Below the pieces are notes generated by a model. The model was not told the DNA's origin. It saw only the letters and a program-made list of their open reading frames with translations, and did not search any database. Source: JALHNI01 sp044226365 (lineage in GTDB: Bacteria; Acidobacteriota; Terriglobia; Bryobacterales; Bryobacteraceae). Taken from it: DNA of 64,000 nucleotides. Position 1 is the stretch's first letter. Each line of letters starts with the position of its first letter. Shown piece by piece: positions 49,416-58,229 of this stretch. Made by a program: the position numbers and the translations under genes. Location of the stretch: NCBI GenBank assembly GCA_044226365.1, contig JBGAHE010000008.1, forward strand, positions 33,370 through 97,369, written 5' to 3'.

Positions 49416-52113
49416 GGCCATCTTCCAGGATGCGGCCGAACTCCCTCCCGCCGAACGGGAGTCCTTCCTCGATCGCGCCTGCGATGGCGACCTCTCCCTC
49501 CGCCAGGCGGTCGAAAAACTGCTCGCCCAAACCGAAGGCGACGAAACTCAGGAAATCTTCACCAACCGCCCGCAGTGCTCCCTGCAACTGAACGCCGTTC
49601 TCAAGGGCCGCTTCCGCATTCTCCGCTTCATTGGCAAAGGCGGCATGGGCGAAGTCTACGAAGCCGCGGACCTCGAACTGGGCGGCAGCCTCGCCCTCAA
49701 AACTCTCCGCCTCGAACTCAGCAACGACCCCGAGTTCCTCACCCGCTTTCGTCGCGAAGTCCAGTTAGCCCGTCAGGTCACGCATCCCAATATCTGCCGC
49801 GTCTTCGACGTCGGCCACGAAGACGGCCAAACCTTCCTCACCATGGAGTTCCTCGATGGCGAAAACCTGGCCGCCTTATTGCGGCGCCGCGGCAAGCTCT
49901 CCACTGACGAAGCTCTCCCGCTCATCCGGCAGATGGCCGCCGGCCTCACCGCGCTCCACGAAAAGGGCATCATCCATCGCGACTTCAAGCCCGGCAACGT
50001 CCTGGTCACCCAATCCTCCACCGGCGCCCCGCGCGCCGTCATCGGTGACTTCGGCCTCGCCCGCGCCCTCAATCAGGACGCCACCAGCCTCAGCCGCACC
50101 GGCCATGTCCTCGGCACACCGGACTACATGGCCCCCGAACAACTTCTGGGCGAGCCCATCACGCCCGCCGCCGACATCTACGCGCTCGGCTTGATCATGT
50201 ACGAGATGGTCACCGGCCAGAAAGCCTTCCCCGGTGGCCGTCCCCTCGAAAACGCCGTCCAGCGCGTCGTCGACTTGCCCTCCCCGCCCCGCTCCCACTC
50301 CACCGAACTCACCAACGAGTGGAGCGAAGTCATCATGCGCTGCCTGGCGCGCCAACCGGCGGATCGCCCGGCTTCCGCCGACGACGTCGTCGCTGCTCTT
50401 GGCGGCCAGCCCTTACCGCCCCTCCGCTCCGCCCGTCCCCGCTGGGGACTCATCGCGGGAATTTTCCTCCTCGTCGTGGCCGCTTTATTCATTGGCCTCC
50501 GCTTAGGAGGATGGATCGGAGGCAGAGGCAGCCAGATCAACACGCAAGCCGTCGTCCTGCTGCCTCTCAACGTTCCCGGAGAACAGGCGGAGTTGCGCGT
50601 CTTTGCGTTGGGCTTGATGGAAACCATTACCAGTCGTTTGTCGCAGTTTGAAGATGGCCAGTCGCCGTTGATGGTCGTTGCCGCCAGCGAAGTGCGCTCC
50701 CAGCAGGCCCGCACCGCGCGCGATGCCTTGCAGAAATTCCAGGCCACCACGGCCGTCGAAGGCACTCTGCAAGCGCAGGGCGACCGCGTCCGTCTGCTGC
50801 TCACCCTCATCGATACCGCCCGCATGGTGCAGCTCGAAACCATCACGCTCGAAGACACGCGCGCCAACTCCTGGCGTCTGCAGGATGCCGCCGTCGCTCG
50901 CCTGGCCAACGTCCTCAACGTCCGACTCCAACCCAAGTTCACTCAGGACCAGGGCGCGCTCCCCGTCACCCCCGGCGCCTACGAGTTCTATCTCCAAGCC
51001 CGCGGCTACCTCCAGCGCAGCGACCAGATGCTGAGCTTGAAGTCTGCCGAAACGCTGCTCAAGCGCGCTCTCGAAATTGACCCCAAGTTCGCCCTCGCCC
51101 ACTCCGGCTTAGGCGAAACCTACGTCGCCCAATACCAGCAGACCCGTGATCCGCAGCTCATGGCCCAAGCTCTCGAAAGCGGCGCCACCGGCCTGAACCT
51201 CAACCCCAACATCGTCGAAACCCACGTCAGCATGGGCCGCATTCACCTGGCGACCGGCCGCTATGCCGACGCTCAACAGGACTTCGAGCACGCCATCGCC
51301 GTCGATAGCCGCAACAACGCTGCCTACCAGGGGCTCGCCGAAGCATACAGCAAGCAGCGCGACTATGCCCGCGCCGAATCCACCTTCCGGCAAGCCATCT
51401 CCCTCCGCCCCGGCGACTGGACCGGCTATCGCGCCCTCGCGCAATACTACGCCGGCCGCGAAGCCTGGGACCAGGCCCTCGAAAACCTCCAGCGCGTCGT
51501 CGAGCTCAGCCCGGATAACGCGCAAAGCTACCAGAACATGGGCGTCGTCTACGCCCGCAAGGGTGACATGGCCCAGGCGCAAAAACTCTGGGAGAAAGCC
51601 CTCGAGCTCGACCCCGTCCGCGTCGCCTCGCTCTCCAACCTCGGCAAGCTCTACTTCGATCAAGGCCGTTACGACCGTGCCATCGACATGTACCAGCGCG
51701 CCATCAAAGCCGGCAGCCGCAGCTTCGGCGCCTGGGGACAGCTCGGCAGTTCTTTCGCCCGCGCCCACCAGCCCGATCAAGCCAAGGATGCCTTCGCCCA
51801 CGCCGTCGAAATTCTCGAGCAGGAGATGCTCGTCAACCCCAACGACGCCAAGCTCACCAGCAGCCTCGCCTTCTATCGCGCCCTCGCCGGTCGCCCCGAC
51901 TTTCTTGCCCCCCTTCGCCGCTCGCTGCAACTCGATCCCCACTCGCAGGAGATCCTGTGCCGCAACGCGGAGACCTATGTCATTGCCGGTGATCGCGCGC
52001 ACGCGCTCGAACTCGTACGCCAGGCCACCAACGGCTGTGACACCGCCACTCACCGCAGTATCTATCTCCAGGACTTGGTTCCCCCCGCGGGCGCCAAAGC
52101 CAAGACCCCCTAA
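49387..52113 (+). CDS. Membrane Ser/Thr protein kinase with TPR repeats
   Basis: A 908-residue protein. The N-terminal 65 residues are a helical segment. The kinase domain spans about 75-340: glycine loop IGKGGMGEVYEA, catalytic Lys105 (ALKTL), HRDFKPGN at 197-204 with Asp199, DFGLAR with Asp221, and GTPDYMAPEQ. One transmembrane helix lies at about 353-376 (LIAGIFLLVVAALFIGLRL). The extracellular part has a beta-rich region (FALGLMETITSRLSQFE) and then at least seven TPRs (for example AHSGLGETYVAQYQQTRDPQL and AYQGLAEAYSKQRDYARAESTF). It probably senses an extracytoplasmic signal through protein contacts and phosphorylates cytosolic targets, likely the ECF sigma factor with which it overlaps. 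Confidence 0.93.
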   Translation: MTLPPWDRVKAIFQDAAELPPAERESFLDRACDGDLSLRQAVEKLLAQTEGDETQEIFTNRPQCSLQLNAVLKGRFRILRFIGKGGMGEVYEAADLELGGSLALKTLRLELSNDPEFLTRFRREVQLARQVTHPNICRVFDVGHEDGQTFLTMEFLDGENLAALLRRRGKLSTDEALPLIRQMAAGLTALHEKGIIHRDFKPGNVLVTQSSTGAPRAVIGDFGLARALNQDATSLSRTGHVLGTPDYMAPEQLLGEPITPAADIYALGLIMYEMVTGQKAFPGGRPLENAVQRVVDLPSPPRSHSTELTNEWSEVIMRCLARQPADRPASADDVVAALGGQPLPPLRSARPRWGLIAGIFLLVVAALFIGLRLGGWIGGRGSQINTQAVVLLPLNVPGEQAELRVFALGLMETITSRLSQFEDGQSPLMVVAASEVRSQQARTARDALQKFQATTAVEGTLQAQGDRVRLLLTLIDTARMVQLETITLEDTRANSWRLQDAAVARLANVLNVRLQPKFTQDQGALPVTPGAYEFYLQARGYLQRSDQMLSLKSAETLLKRALEIDPKFALAHSGLGETYVAQYQQTRDPQLMAQALESGATGLNLNPNIVETHVSMGRIHLATGRYADAQQDFEHAIAVDSRNNAAYQGLAEAYSKQRDYARAESTFRQAISLRPGDWTGYRALAQYYAGREAWDQALENLQRVVELSPDNAQSYQNMGVVYARKGDMAQAQKLWEKALELDPVRVASLSNLGKLYFDQGRYDRAIDMYQRAIKAGSRSFGAWGQLGSSFARAHQPDQAKDAFAHAVEILEQEMLVNPNDAKLTSSLAFYRALAGRPDFLAPLRRSLQLDPHSQEILCRNAETYVIAGDRAHALELVRQATNGCDTATHRSIYLQDLVPPAGAKAKTP

Positions 52114-52134
52114 CCGACCCGAGGAGAGTTTGCT

Positions 52135-52557
52135 ATGCCCGACCAGATCGAAATCGTTCTCACCACCGAGAACACCGTCACCGGACGCCGTGTGCGCCGC
52201 ACCCCCGCTCAGCTCACCACCAGCGTTGCCCAGCACGACCGTGTCAAGATCACCAACGGCAATGCGCCCAACGCGGCCAACCCCGCCGCCAGCCGCATCA
52301 CCCTCGTGATCGACCCTCGCCAGACGGCGCGCACCATCCTGGCCGCCGGCCTGCCTCCCGCTCTCGCCGCCATCGCCCAACTGCCCGCCGTCGCGGCCGC
52401 CGCCATCCCGCCAGTCCGCTTCCCGCTCGATGCCGGCCGCTCCGTCGAATGGCGTATCGGACCCGTCACCGCAGGCGCCCACACCGGCTTCAGCTTGAAC
52501 ACGGAGCCCGCTCGCATCGACAACCCCGACCACGTCGACTACCACTGGGACTGCTAA
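52135..52557 (+). CDS. Uncharacterised 140-residue protein
   Basis: A GAGGAGAG box nine bases before the ATG gives a strong start. The protein (MPDQIEIVLTTEN start, ending YHWDC) has an acidic N-terminus, a central hydrophobic Ala/Leu/Ile stretch (about residues 70-95, LAAGLPPALAAIAQLPAVAAAAIPPV) and a C-terminus ending in Cys. I recognise no family. It has no signal peptide. It follows the TPR kinase by 21 bases and precedes a protease-like secreted protein by 4 bases, so it is probably part of the same operon. It may be a kinase partner or substrate; this is speculation based on position alone. Confidence 0.7.
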   Translation: MPDQIEIVLTTENTVTGRRVRRTPAQLTTSVAQHDRVKITNGNAPNAANPAASRITLVIDPRQTARTILAAGLPPALAAIAQLPAVAAAAIPPVRFPLDAGRSVEWRIGPVTAGAHTGFSLNTEPARIDNPDHVDYHWDC

Positions 52558-52561
52558 CCAC

Positions 52562-53989
52562 ATGCGTCGGCTCGCGCTTCTCGCGTTCGTCCTGGCGATC
52601 CACGCCCAGGATCCGGCAGGGATCCTGGGCGCCCTCCGCCTCACCAACGTCGAAGACCCGGCCCAGCTGCGCCTCGTCCTCCTCAACGCCGCCGGCGCCG
52701 ATTGCCAACGCACCGTCATCCTCGATGGCGGCCTTCCCTTCCGCATGCCCGGCGCCCCGCCCAACGCGCCTTCGGACGCCGCCGAAGTGCAGATCGCCCC
52801 GCATGTCGAATCCGGCTGTTGGACCCGCAAGGACCTCTCTGGCCTGCTCGTCATGGCTCCCAATCGGGCCGTCGCCTTCGTCCCCGGTGCCTTCCTCAAC
52901 CTCGGCCTCACCAACTACCACCTCGAACTCCGCCCGCCCCGCGACCTCATCATCGAAGTCTGGCCCGCCGCCGACGAGTTCGTCTCCGCCGCCCATGACG
53001 ATCTCGCCAACCTGGATTGGCTGCTTGAATCTCAGCGCGCCGGCCTCCGTCTGCGTCCCCGGTTTCACCCCGTCAAGGAGTCGCCCGGTAAAATCAGTTG
53101 CGATACCGCTCCCTTCCAGCCGTCCTATCGCAAAGGCGTCATCAACCTCTATTACGGCGCTGGCCGCTCCAACGAAAGCTGCATCGACAACTCCGCCGTC
53201 CTCATCCACAACATCCCCGTCCTTGGCGACGTCGCCCACGAAATTGGCCACAAGCTCGGCTTGAACCAGGCCGACTCCGAACGCGACTACGACGCCGGCC
53301 ACACCACGGACCAGCCCGGCTTCACCTGCGACAACATCATGTGGACCTTGAGCGAAGTCCTCAAGCACGACCTCTCCTTGGGGCAGGCCGCCTGGCTTGG
53401 CCTCAGTTGCAATTCCTTCCTCGGCGCTCAAGGCGCTTGCCTCGCTTGTTCGTTCTCCGGCAGCAGCCAAGGCCCCTCACCCTGCCCCCGCTTCTCTCTC
53501 CGGCCTCCCCAGGTCAGCGAATCCAGTACCGGCTGCCCCTTCAACTGCCCCGTCGACGACGCCAAAAAGCTCCTCGCACGCCAACCGTCCCTCGAAACAC
53601 CCAACCCCGACGGACGGGCCCGCCTCTGCACCCGCGCTGACCTCCGCCGCCGCCTCGCCGATCGCTTCAATGCCCTGCGCGCGCACGTCCAATCTCGCCC
53701 CGATCTCGCTCTCAGCACCGGCCGCGAAGAAGTCTTCGTCGCCTCCTGGATGGACCGCATCGCCACCATCCTCACCATCGAATCCATCTGGAAGAACTGC
53801 CAGATCAATCCTCAAAGCGGCAAGCCCGTCGCCAACCCCGCCGAGCTCCGTTATCTCGAAGAACAGTTCCGCCACGGCCCCCTCAAAAATCACGACTACC
53901 TCATGTACGCCCGCGACAAACTCAACCAGGGTGTCTACGCCCCGCGCTGCGACTCCGGCCGCCCGCCCAAGCTCCCGTCTCAACCGTAG
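52562..53989 (+). CDS. Secreted protein with a metzincin-like zinc site
   Basis: A 475-residue protein starting MRRLALLAFVLAIHAQ, a Sec signal. The zinc motif HEIGHKLGL lies at residues 226-234 (His226, Glu227, His230, Gly233), and a Met-turn CDNIMW with Met260 follows. In metzincins the third ligand is usually a His or Asp ten residues after the first His; here that position is Gln236, while His247 and Asp238 lie close by. It may therefore be an altered or inactive metzincin, or use a nearby ligand. The C-terminal 200 residues contain several Cys (for example LACSF and CPFNC) suited to disulphides. It follows the kinase-linked gene at 52135 by 4 bases. Confidence 0.72.
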   Translation: MRRLALLAFVLAIHAQDPAGILGALRLTNVEDPAQLRLVLLNAAGADCQRTVILDGGLPFRMPGAPPNAPSDAAEVQIAPHVESGCWTRKDLSGLLVMAPNRAVAFVPGAFLNLGLTNYHLELRPPRDLIIEVWPAADEFVSAAHDDLANLDWLLESQRAGLRLRPRFHPVKESPGKISCDTAPFQPSYRKGVINLYYGAGRSNESCIDNSAVLIHNIPVLGDVAHEIGHKLGLNQADSERDYDAGHTTDQPGFTCDNIMWTLSEVLKHDLSLGQAAWLGLSCNSFLGAQGACLACSFSGSSQGPSPCPRFSLRPPQVSESSTGCPFNCPVDDAKKLLARQPSLETPNPDGRARLCTRADLRRRLADRFNALRAHVQSRPDLALSTGREEVFVASWMDRIATILTIESIWKNCQINPQSGKPVANPAELRYLEEQFRHGPLKNHDYLMYARDKLNQGVYAPRCDSGRPPKLPSQP

Positions 53990-54004
53990 CTACACTAGCG
54001 GATA

Positions 54005-55072
54005 ATGCTGCGCCGACACTTCTCCGCCCTGCCCCTCCTCGCGGCCGCCCCCACTCCCGGGATGCAGGCCGAAGTCTTCCGCGTCCAGCTCAAGCACACC
54101 TGGACCACCACCATGTCCTCGTCCACCTACCGCGATGTCCTCTACGCCCGTTTCACGCGCGATGGCCTCACCGGTTGGGGCGAAGGCGCTCCCATCGTCC
54201 GCTACCACGAAACGGCCGCCCAGGGCGTGGAAACCCTCAAACAGCTGCAGCCCTTCTTCGCCCAGGCCAATCCCCGCCACTACTCGAAAGTCCTCGCCGC
54301 CCTCTTCGCCCAAGTCCCCGGCCAATACGCCATGAAAGCCGCCGTCGACATCGCCCTCTTCGATTGGCTCGGCCAGCGGCTCGGCATTCCCGTCCATCAA
54401 ATCTTCGGGCTCGATCCGGCCGACGCGCCTCTCACCACCTTCTCCATCGGCATTGATACCCCCGCCGTCACGCGCGCCAAAGTGAAGGAAGCCGCCGCCT
54501 ACCCCGTCCTCAAAATCAAAGTTGGCCTCGCCACCGACGAAGCCACCATCGAAGCCGTGCGCGCCGAAACCAAAAAGCCACTCCGGGTCGACGCCAACGA
54601 AGGCTGGAAGACCAAGGAAGAAGCCGTGCGCAAGATCAACTGGCTCGAATCGCAAGGCGTCGAAATGATCGAGCAGCCGCTGCCCGCCGCGCAACTCGAC
54701 GACATGAACTGGATCCGCCAGCGCGTCCACATCCCGATCATTGCCGACGAAGCCTGCCTCCATCCCGAAGACATCCCCAAACTGGCGCCGCACTTCGATG
54801 GCGTCAACGTCAAAGTCGACAAATGCGGCGGCCTCCACGAAGCTCATCGCATGCTGCAGATGGCCAAAAGCCTCGGCCTCAAAACCATGCTTGGTTGCAT
54901 GGTCTCGTCTTCGGTCGCCATCACCGCCGCCGCCCAACTCTCACCGCTCGTCGACTACGCCGACCTCGACGGAAACCTGCTCATCGCCAACGACCCCTGC
55001 TCCGGCGTCCGCGTCGTCAACGGCAAACTCGTCCTCCCCACCAAACCCGGCCTTGGACTAACCCGCGCCTAA
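54005..55072 (+). CDS. Dipeptide epimerase (enolase superfamily), apparently exported
   Basis: A 355-residue protein of the L-Ala-D/L-Glu epimerase group. Catalytic Lys172 (LKIKVG) and Lys273 (KVDKCGG) are present, as are metal ligands Asp196 (VDANEGW), Glu223 (IEQP) and Asp248 (ADEA). GCMVSSS near 297 and DLDGNLL near 322 match the specificity loop of dipeptide epimerases. It would interconvert L- and D-residues in dipeptides from peptidoglycan. The N-terminus MLRRHFSALPLLAAAPTPG looks like an RR signal, which is unusual for an enzyme of this family, so the signal may be a false impression. It follows the protease-like gene by 15 bases and converges on the SWIM gene (15-base overlap). Confidence 0.9.
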   Translation: MLRRHFSALPLLAAAPTPGMQAEVFRVQLKHTWTTTMSSSTYRDVLYARFTRDGLTGWGEGAPIVRYHETAAQGVETLKQLQPFFAQANPRHYSKVLAALFAQVPGQYAMKAAVDIALFDWLGQRLGIPVHQIFGLDPADAPLTTFSIGIDTPAVTRAKVKEAAAYPVLKIKVGLATDEATIEAVRAETKKPLRVDANEGWKTKEEAVRKINWLESQGVEMIEQPLPAAQLDDMNWIRQRVHIPIIADEACLHPEDIPKLAPHFDGVNVKVDKCGGLHEAHRMLQMAKSLGLKTMLGCMVSSSVAITAAAQLSPLVDYADLDGNLLIANDPCSGVRVVNGKLVLPTKPGLGLTRA

Positions 55073-56251
55073 CGCCTGCTCCGCCTTGACGCGCATCCAC
55101 TCATAGACGCTCGCGTCGCTGGCCGAAGCCCCTTCCGTCAGGGCCTTGATCAAGGCCAGCGTCTCGCGCGGATATCCTGCGTTCATCAAGGACCGCACCT
55201 GCAAGATCGCATCGTTCGGCGCCCCGTGCGCATAGCGCAGTACCGCCCGCACATAGCTCTCTGGCGCCTTCACGCTCAGATAGTAGGCGCAGGCAAACGC
55301 CAGCCAGCGCACATGCACCGCTCGCTTCCGCCAGTCCGGATGCACGTGCTCCACGCGCCTCTCCGCCTCCTGCGCCAGTTCCCGCCGCCCCACCGGACCC
55401 AGCCACTCATACACCTCTCCCAAATCGATCTTGTCGACGTCGGGGTGAATGTCCCAGCTCAGCACCTGCGTGATCACCACCATCCGCTCACACCGCGACG
55501 CCCGTGCCGCCTGCACAAACAACGACAGCGCCTTGGGAATATGTTGGAAGATCACCTTCACCGACAGGTTGTGATCCTGATGCACGTAGATCAGCCGCAC
55601 CAGTTCGCCCGCCATTTCCACCACCGCCGCCGCATGGCCCCGCAACAGCATCGTCTCGAGCTCTTCCATCTCTCGCTTAATCTGCTCGGAGTAGCGCTTC
55701 GCTTCCAGCGGACGTGCCGCGGCCGGCATCCGCCGCAGACGCCGCCTCAAGCCGGCCACCATCTCCTTCACGTCCAGCGACATCCCGGCCTGCTCGGCCG
55801 CAAAGTTCATCAGATGTTGCTGCAAGCGCTCGTCCTCGCGCGCCCAGTTCAGCAGCAGACCCACCAGCGTCTCCACCGGCTGCTCGCGCAGCACGCGATC
55901 CGTCTCCGCCAGGTCCACCACCTTCACCTTCGGCTTGCCCTTGCCCTTACTCGGCGGCGCCATCGCCGCCAGCCCCACCGCCACTCCGTGCGCGCACAGC
56001 AAGCTTTGCTGCCCCGTCTCGCAAGGACATTCAAACTGCAGAAACCCGTCGTCCATCCACAGGCGCGCTAAGTAAGTAGTCTCGTCGCGCACCTCGCCCG
56101 CGGCTTCGTCCTTCTCGGCGATCAGCCTGTGCACGCGCCCGTCATGAAAGAATTGCTGCCCCTGCTGAAATACGGGTGTCGTCGCCACCCGCTGCAATAC
56201 CGGCCGGGCGAGCGCCGTTTGAAACGACTTACTCAGGCCCGACTTCGCCAC
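55058..56251 (-). CDS. SWIM zinc-finger protein
   Basis: A 397-residue protein starting at GTG 56251, where the upstream stop and this start overlap as TAGTG. A SWIM zinc finger is visible near residues 79-93 (CPCETGQQSLLCAHGVAV: C-x-C-x(n)-C-x-H). The rest is helical and rich in Arg/Glu (VKEMVAGLRRRLRRM, LETMLLRGHAAAVVEMAGELVRL), resembling the DUF found in bacterial SWIM proteins next to helicases. No helicase is present here. SWIM domains bind DNA or proteins; the precise role is not known. It follows the methyltransferase-like gene and the homoserine dehydrogenase in a minus-strand operon. Confidence 0.87.
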   Translation of the reverse strand: MAKSGLSKSFQTALARPVLQRVATTPVFQQGQQFFHDGRVHRLIAEKDEAAGEVRDETTYLARLWMDDGFLQFECPCETGQQSLLCAHGVAVGLAAMAPPSKGKGKPKVKVVDLAETDRVLREQPVETLVGLLLNWAREDERLQQHLMNFAAEQAGMSLDVKEMVAGLRRRLRRMPAAARPLEAKRYSEQIKREMEELETMLLRGHAAAVVEMAGELVRLIYVHQDHNLSVKVIFQHIPKALSLFVQAARASRCERMVVITQVLSWDIHPDVDKIDLGEVYEWLGPVGRRELAQEAERRVEHVHPDWRKRAVHVRWLAFACAYYLSVKAPESYVRAVLRYAHGAPNDAILQVRSLMNAGYPRETLALIKALTEGASASDASVYEWMRVKAEQALGAG

Positions 56252-56898
56252 TACCGGACCTCGAACAACACGAGGTACTGGCTCTGCGGAATATGTTCCT
56301 TCCGGATCACCGCCCGAAACCCTTCCGCCTCGATTTCTTTCACGGCCTCGTCGATGTCCAGCCGTATATGATTCACCGCGTCGCCGCCCGGCATCGCGTT
56401 CGGCCGCTTATAGTAATCCACCAGCGCCAACCGCCCACCCAGCTTCAGTGCCGCTTTGATTCGCGCCAGCATCTTCTGCGGATAGTCGAAGTGATGATAC
56501 GCATCCAGCACCAGGATCGTATCGCACGAATGCACCGGGAGCTTCGGATCGGACGTCGTCCCCAGGAAGAAGCGGACGTTGTTCAAACGTTCCGCTTCCG
56601 CTGTCGCCTTGGCCTTCGCCAGAAAGTCCGGAAAGATATCCTGGGCGAACACATGACCATTGCCGCCCACCGCCTCACTCAGATACGGCAGTAAGTAACC
56701 CACGCCGGTGCCTAAGTCAGCGACGGTTTGTCCCTGCTTCAACCCCAGCGCCGCCACTAACTCCCGCGGCTTCTGCCGTGCGTCGCGATCGGGCGCCGTC
56801 AGCCGCTGCGCAACATTCTTGCGCAGCTCCGGCGTCTTATAGCCCTGGTTGGCCTGATCGGCCACCTGCGCGAACAGACACAGCAGCACCAGTGTCAT
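56251..56898 (-). CDS. Class I SAM methyltransferase-fold protein with a signal peptide
   Basis: A 215-residue protein. Motif I is VADLGTGVGYLLPYL near residue 58, acidic motif VFAQDIFP near 83, and ILVLDAYHHFDYPQKML near 128 matches the post-I region of bacterial class I methyltransferases. The N-terminus MTLVLLCLFAQVADQANQG looks like a Sec signal, which places a methyltransferase outside the cytoplasm where SAM is scarce; this is odd. Acidobacteria and Planctomycetes do carry such exported methyltransferase-like proteins of unknown role. It overlaps homoserine dehydrogenase (ATGA) and the SWIM gene (TAGTG). Confidence 0.83.
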   Translation of the reverse strand: MTLVLLCLFAQVADQANQGYKTPELRKNVAQRLTAPDRDARQKPRELVAALGLKQGQTVADLGTGVGYLLPYLSEAVGGNGHVFAQDIFPDFLAKAKATAEAERLNNVRFFLGTTSDPKLPVHSCDTILVLDAYHHFDYPQKMLARIKAALKLGGRLALVDYYKRPNAMPGGDAVNHIRLDIDEAVKEIEAEGFRAVIRKEHIPQSQYLVLFEVR

Positions 56899-58190
56899 AA
56901 GCCCTTCTCCATCGGCATCGCCAGCGGCGGCTCCACCACAAAGTCGAGTGCGGCCATCTCGGCCACCGCCGCCTGCAGCGCGCCTTCTTCCGCCGGCTCC
57001 ACCGTAATCACAAATGGCAAATCTTCCTTCGGCTCATTCGGCAACTGCAACACCGCATCGATGCTGATGCCCTTGCTCGCCAGAATGCCCGCCAGCTTCG
57101 CAATAATGCCGGGCGCGTCTTTCACCCGGAACCGCAGATAGTAACTCGACTTCAACCGCTCGATCGGCAGCGGCTCATTCGCCGTCAGCGACGCATGCGC
57201 GAACGGCGACGTGCGCGCCCCGTAACGCAGCTCGCGAGCCACCCGGATCAGATCGCTCACCACCGCCACGCCCGTCGGCTGCGGCCCCGCCCCGCGCCCG
57301 TAATAGAACGTGTCCTGCCCATAAGTGCCCTTCACCCACACCGCGTTATAAGCGCCCGTCACCCCGGCCATAATCGCCGTCTGCGGCAACAAGCTCGGCC
57401 GCACCGAAAGCAACAAACCCTCCGGCGTCCGCCGCGCCGCGCACACCAGCCGGATCGTATGCTTCAGCGTATGCGCGTACGCAAAGTCCAGCGGCGTCAC
57501 GCGCCGAATGCCTTCCAGATAAATCTGCGTCGGCAGAATCCGCTGCCCGAACGCCAGCCCCGCCAGAATCGACAGCTTCGACCGCGCATCGAACCCGTCG
57601 ATATCCGCCGTCGGATCCGCCTCCGCATAACCCAGCCGCTGCGCCTCGGCCAACACCTCGCCAAACGCACTCCCCTTCTGCTCAATCTCCGTCAGGATGT
57701 AGTTACACGTGCCATTCAGAATGCCGAACAGCGTCTCCACCCGATCGCCGCTAATGCCGTCGCGCAGCACCGTGTGAATCGGAATCCCACCCGCCACACT
57801 CGCTTCCATCGCCAGGCTCACGCCCGCCGCTTGCGCCTTGGCCCAAATCTCCGGACCCGCCAGCGCCAGCAACTCCTTGTTCGCCGTCACCACGCTCTTG
57901 CCCGCCGCAATCGCGCCTTCCACAATCTCGCGCGCCGTTCCGGTGCCGCCCACTAACTCCGCCACCACCTCCACGTCCGGGTGATTCACCACCTCCCGCC
58001 AGTCGGTCGTCTTCAGTACGCCCGGCAGCGCGGGCAATTCGCGAGTATGAACGCTCGGCGAGCAAATGGCCGCGATTTCCAGCGGAAATCCCAGCTTCTC
58101 AGTCAGGCTCTCGGTGCTCCCGGCTACGATGGAGAGGGTCCCCGACCCCACGTTCCCCAAGCCGACCACACCAACTTTCACGGGTTTCAT
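56895..58190 (-). CDS. hom: Homoserine dehydrogenase
   Basis: A 431-residue monofunctional homoserine dehydrogenase with an ACT domain. The NAD(P) site is GVVGLGNVGSGTL near residue 9. Family segments: VTANKELLALAG near 99-110, the catalytic stretch GGIPIHTVLRDGISGDRV near 134-151, LNGTCNYILTEIE near 158-170 and GYAEADPTADIDGFDARSKLSILA near 191-214 with the catalytic Asp/Lys. The ACT domain covers about 350-420 (YYLRFRVKDAPGIIAKLAGILASKGISI). It reduces aspartate semialdehyde to homoserine for threonine and methionine synthesis. The start ATG is at 58190, and no other aspartate-pathway gene is adjacent. It heads a minus-strand set with the exported methyltransferase-like and SWIM genes. Confidence 0.97.
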   Translation of the reverse strand: MKPVKVGVVGLGNVGSGTLSIVAGSTESLTEKLGFPLEIAAICSPSVHTRELPALPGVLKTTDWREVVNHPDVEVVAELVGGTGTAREIVEGAIAAGKSVVTANKELLALAGPEIWAKAQAAGVSLAMEASVAGGIPIHTVLRDGISGDRVETLFGILNGTCNYILTEIEQKGSAFGEVLAEAQRLGYAEADPTADIDGFDARSKLSILAGLAFGQRILPTQIYLEGIRRVTPLDFAYAHTLKHTIRLVCAARRTPEGLLLSVRPSLLPQTAIMAGVTGAYNAVWVKGTYGQDTFYYGRGAGPQPTGVAVVSDLIRVARELRYGARTSPFAHASLTANEPLPIERLKSSYYLRFRVKDAPGIIAKLAGILASKGISIDAVLQLPNEPKEDLPFVITVEPAEEGALQAAVAEMAALDFVVEPPLAMPMEKGL

Positions 58191-58229
58191 TCACTCGTCA
58201 TGGTAACAATGACGGGCTACAGTAAAAGC

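Noticed and set aside
55226..56071. A 281-codon plus-strand open frame opposite the SWIM gene
   Set aside because: Low-complexity His/Arg/Gln composition and no start context; the SWIM protein motif is on the other strand.
57195..57956. A 253-codon plus-strand open frame opposite homoserine dehydrogenase
   Set aside because: Arg/Gln-rich shadow; the minus-strand gene is a clear homoserine dehydrogenase.
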